DNA from: Primula veris
Taxonomy: Eukaryota; Streptophyta; Magnoliopsida; Ericales; Primulaceae
Assembly (NCBI GenBank): GCA_963682055.1
Contig: OY821750.1
Span: 10,604,501 to 10,668,500 of the forward strand
DNA length: 64,000 nt
Direction of reading: 5' to 3'
The notes below the pieces were generated by a model. The model saw nothing but the letters and a program-made list of their open reading frames with translations. It made no database searches and was not told the DNA's origin. Position numbers and translations under genes: made by a program. Below are positions 58,900-64,000 of the stretch, piece after piece (the first letter of the stretch is position 1; each line of letters opens with the position of its first letter).

Positions 58900-59850
58900 T
58901 TTTCCATTGTTTTGCATTTTTAATTGAACCGTATGCATTTTTAATTGAACACTATGCATTTTTGTTGAGTTGTATACACTTTCCATTGACTTGTATGCAC
59001 TTTTTATTGACCCTTATGCACTTTAAACTTAACTTATGTACTTTAAATTTAAACTTATGCACTTTAAACTCAACATTTATTCACTTGATATTGATCCGTA
59101 TGAACTTTTTATTAACTTGTATGCAATTTTATTGGCTCGTATGCACTTTAAAGTCAACCTTATGTACTTTAAATTCATGCTTATGTACTTTAAACTCAAC
59201 ATTAATATGTTTTTTTATTAATATTTATGTACTTTTTATTAACCCGTATACACATTGAATTCAACCATATGCACTTTGAACTCAAGGTTTATGCACTTTT
59301 TATTTACACGTATGCACTTTATATTGACTTGTATGGAATTCAAACTCAACCTTAAGCTATGCACTTTAAATTTAACGTTATGTACTTTAAACTCAATGTT
59401 TACTCACTTTTTATTGAGTCGTATTCACTTTAAACTCAACCCTTATGCACTTTAAATTTAACTTTATTCACTTTAAACTAGAGGTTTATGCACTTTTTAT
59501 TGACCTGTATACATTTTTTATTGATTAACCCGCAAGTACTTTAGATTCAAGTTTATGCACTTTAAATTTAACCTTATACAATTTAAACTCAATGTTAATG
59601 CACTTTTTATTGTCTTGTATGCACTTTAAATCAACCTTATACACTTTAAATTTAACTGTATGCACTTTAAGCTCAACGTTTATGCACTTTAAATTAACCT
59701 TAGCACTTTAAACTCAACGTTTGTGAATTATTTATTGAGTTGTATGCACCTTTTATTAATTTGTATGCACTTATAAATCAACCTTATGCACATTAAACTC
59801 AACGTTTACGCAACAACTTAAGTCGAACTGAATGCAATTTAAATTTAGTT
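58900..59850. repeat. ~22-bp minisatellite
   Basis: About 40 imperfect units of the type TTATGCACTTTAAACTCAAC, alternating with GTATGCACTTTTTATTGAC variants. All three plus-strand frames stay open for stretches only because stop codons are rare in the unit; this is not a gene. Confidence 0.85.
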
Positions 59851-60605
59851 GTATACAATTTTTAGATTGAACTATGTGAACTTTTTGAAATTTAAGTCCA
59901 TTTTTGAAAATAAGTGGGTTTTTGGAAAATAGGTCATTTTTTTAGATAAGTGGGTTTGAAAATACCAAAAATTTAAATCTAGAAAAAATCATAGAAAATC
60001 GAAAGTCCATTTAATTTCATTTTTTTGGTTTATATTTATTTTTCTGATTTTCATATATATATATTTTTATTTATGATATATAAATGTTGATATTTTTTAA
60101 ATTTCTGTTGTTTTTGTTAATTATTTTGAATTTTCAATATATTTACTATGTTTTTTTTTCTTGAGAAAGAAATTTAGTGTTTTAGGTTTAGTAAGAACGT
60201 TTTTGTAAATAGTACGAACATTAATGAAAAATGAGCTTGTCGGAAACTTAAGTTTTGAAATGTTTCCTTGTGGATTATTAGTTGAGAAATAGTGGGATAT
60301 TATGCATTTCCACTTTAACCTAACCACAAACATGTGTTACAACCCAATGTATAAAATGCATACATACATATCAAAAAATTAATTAATAGAGAGAGAGAAA
60401 AAGAGATAGGTGGCAGCGGCGATTCACGAGTGAAACACTCCACCATCTCCTCCTGTTTCACCTCCTTTCTCTCCCTTTTTAGATCTCCTTCTATTTTTGT
60501 TTTTCTACCCTGGTGAAAGCCATAGGTAGTTATATTTTTTTGTTCTATGTTTTATCATCTTTTAAATCATTAGATCTACAATTCTGAGTGCGGAAATTGG
60601 GTTCT
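59851..60605. other. Intergenic and possible LINE 5' region
   Basis: No coding function seen. From 60385 a (GA)n run and a CT-rich, GC-richer segment (60410-60520) lead into the LINE-like frame; this may be its 5' UTR. Confidence 0.4.
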
Positions 60606-60608
60606 ATG

Positions 60609-62319
60609 ATGGCTACTTCATCGGAGGTGTTGGAAAAGGGTAGTAAAGATGCACCTACCTAAGCTTCGATGCTTACCGATAAGGCCTGTTCTGAGAATTA
60701 TGGTTTAGATAGTAAACTAGATCTAAGCAAACTAATAGTTGCCGACATTCAATTACCTCTACGACAATCTAGTAGTAAGGGTTCTGAGCCAGCAGTTATT
60801 TTCTCTCAAATCGAACTTCAAAGGTCAGACACCCTTCTTCAGCTGGCATTAATTGCGAAATTTAGTAAAGACATGCCCAGAATAGAGACCATAAGGGGAC
60901 ACATAGCTAAGAATTGGGGTTTATAACAAACGACTATTATTGGTCCTATTGACTACATGTATGTGTTAATAAAATCACTAAATTTAGACTACGACCTCTC
61001 ATGAGATAGAGGTCGCACTTTTCAGACTATTTAAGTGGACTATTGATTTTTCTCTTTATAAAGAATCTGCTATAGCACATGTGTGGGTGAGATTACCCCT
61101 TCCACCTTTAAATGTTTGTATCTTATCGTATTTAAAGGCTATTACCCGATCTATGGGGGGATTTCTTGATGCAAACATAGCTACTCTAACTCATACTAGG
61201 CCAAAATATGCAATTGTTTGTATTGAAATGGATCTTTTAAAACCTAGAGTAGATAAAATTTCGATAGAACTCTCTTTAGATGATGGGCTTGTGCATTAAC
61301 AAAGAGTGGATTATGAGAAGTCTCCTAAATATTATAAAAATTGTTGTTTGCAAGCGCATGAACTGTTTGAATGCAAAAGTTATTCTGGACAAAATAAGGT
61401 TAATGAAGAAAAGCATAATAGTAAAGATGTGATAGAAAATAGCAGATTGAATTAACAAGGGGTTTTGTTAAATGATGGTAAAAACAGCTTTCAAGTCAAT
61501 ACCTCTAAGATCAATATTGAGGGAAAGGGAACTAAGGTGAGCGATAAGGGACTTGCAAAGATAAAGTATCTAGTAAAGAGACCCAATCATGTTTTTCAAC
61601 CTACTTAAGAAGGCTCACGTACGTAGCAAGGTATTAAGAAATGAAAATGGTAAATTTGTTGAAGTTAACATTGAGGAGGAAAGAGAATTCCGGTCTACGA
61701 ATGAAAGTGTTTTAATCACTAATGAACATGACCTTTTAGAGCCATCTAGTCAACCAAAAGTGTTTGCTAGATTGAATAAAATAATTCTCTAGAGAACTTA
61801 GAAATGAAGATCAAAACAATTGAACATGTGTGTGAAGACATTGGGCCAAAAAAAAATTCCGTGGAAGGAAATTTTGTTGAATATGTTGTTGAGTAATTTT
61901 GTAGGCGAAGCTTACATGTTGATGTTCTTTCCATGATAGAGGAAAATGGGAAAAAGTCATTGGTTCCAAAATCTAACTTGAATGGAGATTATAGTGGTTC
62001 TGCTCTCTCTCCGAATGACATGGATTTCATGCCAAGTCCTCTTCCTGTTGTGAGCCTTTCAAAAGATGCAAATAAGAAAAACGTCTCTCGTGTTAATGAG
62101 TTAAATACTGGAAAAAATATAAGAAAGAAAGAAGAACATAAAGAAAAAAACAATAAGAAGTTGGATAAAGAATCTACTAAGGTTCATCATGTGTATGTAT
62201 ATACCACGAGTGAGCTATTTTCACTCAAATTTCTAATGAATTTTCTTTGGTTGCTGGAAAATGTAAATATATATATATATATATATATATATACAGGGGA
62301 AGGATCCACCATTACTTAA
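60609..62319 (+). pseudogene. LINE-type ORF1-like pseudogene (DUF4283-like region)
   Basis: Reading starts at the ATG at 60609 (MATSSEVLEKGS), with a TAA at 60660-60662 after 17 codons and continuation in the same frame to 60926. 61081-61299 has VWVRLPLPPLNVCILSYLKA and SMGGFLDANIATLT, which resemble the DUF4283 region of plant LINE (non-LTR) ORF1 proteins. It is followed by QRVDYEKSPKYY-like residues and a weakened zinc knuckle (61340-61375). Further frames at 61589-61792 and 61933-62319 are Lys/Glu-rich and end in a (TA)n run. No endonuclease or RT follows. Broken by several stops; probably a 5' LINE remnant. Confidence 0.6.
62264..62294. repeat. (TA)n microsatellite
   Basis: About 14 TA units directly before ACAGGGGAAGGATCCACC. 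Confidence 0.85.
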
Positions 62320-62787
62320 ATACACATTTTAATCCACATCAAATCTCAAATATTCATTTTTATAATCTCCAAACTATATGATTTTGTGGACTTTGTATAT
62401 AATATGAATTATGTGGGGGGAGTGTATTCATTTTTTAAAGAAAAACACTTAGAAAATAAGAATTCATGATAAATTTTATTAGAGGGAGACTCTATCTGAG
62501 GATTTATATAAAAAAATTCTTTCGGAGGTTCTACGCGAGCTTTTGTGAGATAATATTATTGGATGATGTGAACATATGTGAGTTGATTTAGTTGCTAAAT
62601 TTTAGTCATTATATTGAAATATACCGAGATTTGAGATTAGATTTAGATTTAAATGTGAATTTAAGTGTTGGTGGATCTTTCTCCATATATTATGTATATA
62701 TATATATTTATATGTATGTATATATATATATATACATATACATATATGAATATACATGTATACACACACACACACAAATATATATAT
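62320..62787. other. Intergenic AT-rich stretch
   Basis: No gene recognised. Contains TA- and CA-rich runs at 62691-62790. Confidence 0.4.
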
Positions 62788-62955
62788 AAGAATGTTTGGT
62801 TGTTAAGAATGTTTGGTTGTTAAAGAGAAAATAAGAATGTTTGGTTGTTAAGAATGTTTGGTTGTTAAAAAGAAAATAAAAATGTTTGGTTGTTAAGAAT
62901 GTTTGGTTGTTAAGAATGTTTGGTGAAAATAAGAATGCTTGGTTATTAAAGATAA
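62788..62955. repeat. 17-bp tandem repeat AAGAATGTTTGGTTGTT
   Basis: About eight units of AAGAATGTTTGGTTGTT, with AAAGAGAAAAT spacers after every second unit, giving a higher-order period of about 45 bp at the start. Confidence 0.85.
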
Positions 62956-63118
62956 ATAAATAGTTTTATTAGTTTTTATTTTTTATATTTTTATTGGTGT
63001 ATGGTATTATTGTAATTAATATAAAAGTGTAGATGTATTTTTGAAAAACAATGGTTAAATTAAGCAGACTCATTTGATTTGTTTTGACTTATTATAATAG
63101 AATAATATTATGTATATA

Positions 63119-63442
63119 TGAACATCATGAAAAACACCCAACTAGACACTTTTTCGTAAAAACGCTTCAAATCAAGATTTGGTTAATGCAAATCTCCACG
63201 GTTTCACGACGGGAACACAAATATGCGTTTTTTTTTTTCCGAGAATGTATAATGACATGTTATCGAAATTATGGTAAAATTTAAAAATTCAAAACATGTC
63301 ATTATACCTCTCGGAAAAAAAAACAAGACGCATATTTGTGTTCCCGTCGTGAAACCGTCGAGATTTGCATTAACCAAATCTTGATTTGGAGCGTTTTTAC
63401 GAAAAAGTGTCTAGTTGGGTGTTTTTCATGATGTTCATATAA
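63119..63442. mobile_element. Foldback MITE with near-perfect ~145-bp arms
   Basis: Left arm 63119-63264 and right arm about 63294-63442 are inverted copies, around 95 percent identical by eye, separated by a 29-nt loop. Arms start ATGAACATCATGAAAAACAC and contain CACGACGGGAACACAAATAT. Differences are a few substitutions and the length of a T run. The superfamily is unknown; TA-rich flanks prevent TSD definition. Confidence 0.8.
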
Positions 63443-63669
63443 CATTTCCATATATATATATATATATATATATCAAAACAAATACATGAAACCAAGTCTT
63501 GACTTGTAATATTTTTTTAGCACAGAAAAATGCCATGGTTGATTCATTTTGGGTTAAATTTTTTTGAAATTTATGTAATGCATTTGTTCTCTAGATTTAC
63601 AATGGAAACGAAAAAACAATTAATATGGTGATATTTTTGAAGTTGGCAAATGACATTATCCACCCAGCA
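63443..63669. other. Intergenic AT-rich stretch
   Basis: Begins with a (TA)n tract at 63451-63473; nothing else recognised. Confidence 0.4.
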
Positions 63670-63891
63670 AAGTGTCCGTTTGGTAATAGTTTTTTTTAGC
63701 GTATTTTTAGATATTTGATTTTTAAAAATTTATGGATGTTTGGATAGTAATATTATTTAGCTTTCAAAAAGATGATTTTTAGCCTAAAAAGCTAAAAAAT
63801 AAAAGATACAAACCTGCATTTTGGTTGTATTTTTTAAAAATATTTTTTAAATATGATTTTTTACCGAATAATTTGTGGTCAAACGGGCCCA
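63670..63891. mobile_element. Possible small TIR element
   Basis: Left GTGTCCGTTTGG and right CAAACGGGCCC ends form a partial inverted repeat (GGGCCCGTTTG type, common in plant MITEs), with AT-rich interior. TSD not determined. Weak. Confidence 0.3.
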
Positions 63892-64000
63892 TAGTAACGA
63901 TTAATACTTTTAACGGTTTATGGATGGAAATAAGTCAATAAAGCGGTATACAATTACTGTTTGTTAATACATAAAGCCAATAGAGGAGTCAATAACAAAA

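Noticed and set aside
58881..59455. Series of open frames with HFLL/LCTLN repeats
   Set aside because: Translation of a 22-bp minisatellite, not a protein-coding gene.

Overview
The window is nuclear DNA of a flowering plant, most likely a eudicot. Supporting signs are very low GC, long AT-rich introns with GT-AG borders, plant-type gene structures and dense plant transposon families. No taxon-specific gene was seen, so the species is left open. I found no bacterial-style operon, no CRISPR array, no functional rRNA or tRNA gene, and no clear new multi-gene system. The interest lies in two intact host genes and a densely nested set of transposable elements whose borders can be read from target-site duplications (TSDs).

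Host genes. (1) 8363-14707 (+) is a ten-exon gene for a 479-residue secreted, probably GPI-anchored, pepsin-like aspartic protease of the A36/A39 type. All splice phases join and both catalytic motifs are present. (2) 20764-29230 (-) is an eight-exon gene for a 411-residue eIF5-mimic (BZW, W2-domain) protein. It has a 5-nt first coding exon and one GC-AG intron. The large introns of both genes carry minisatellites, tandem duplications and small transposons, including a 1.56-kb Mutator-like element.

Layout. 1-2656: end of a CACTA-like element split by a 2-kb hAT-like element. 2657-8360: AT-rich DNA with a duplicated block, a small hairpin and a Stowaway-like MITE. 8363-14707: protease gene. 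14708-15998: intergenic with a second Stowaway-like MITE. 15999-20223: 5' part of a decayed Ty1/copia element, reversed. 20764-29290: BZW gene. 29889-30305: terminal-inverted-repeat element. 30400-40221: complete but mutated SIRE-type Ty1/copia element on the minus strand. 41230-48178: complete Ty1/copia element of the same family as the 16-20 kb copy. 48368-48561: CACTA MITE. 49417-51039: foldback element. 51093-51867: hAT-like element. 52408-54288: solo LTR, probably Ty3/gypsy Tekay/Del. 55396-55881: Mutator-like foldback MITE. 58900-59850: 22-bp minisatellite. 60609-62319: broken LINE-type ORF1 with a DUF4283-like region. 63119-63442: long near-perfect hairpin.

No functional link between the two host genes is suggested by the sequence; they appear simply to be neighbours. 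The most useful observations are that two copies of one copia family share the same stop codon and frameshift although one has nearly identical LTRs, that all five pol/gag stops in the SIRE element fit C-to-T or G-to-A transitions, and several unusual repeat architectures inside the retroelements.
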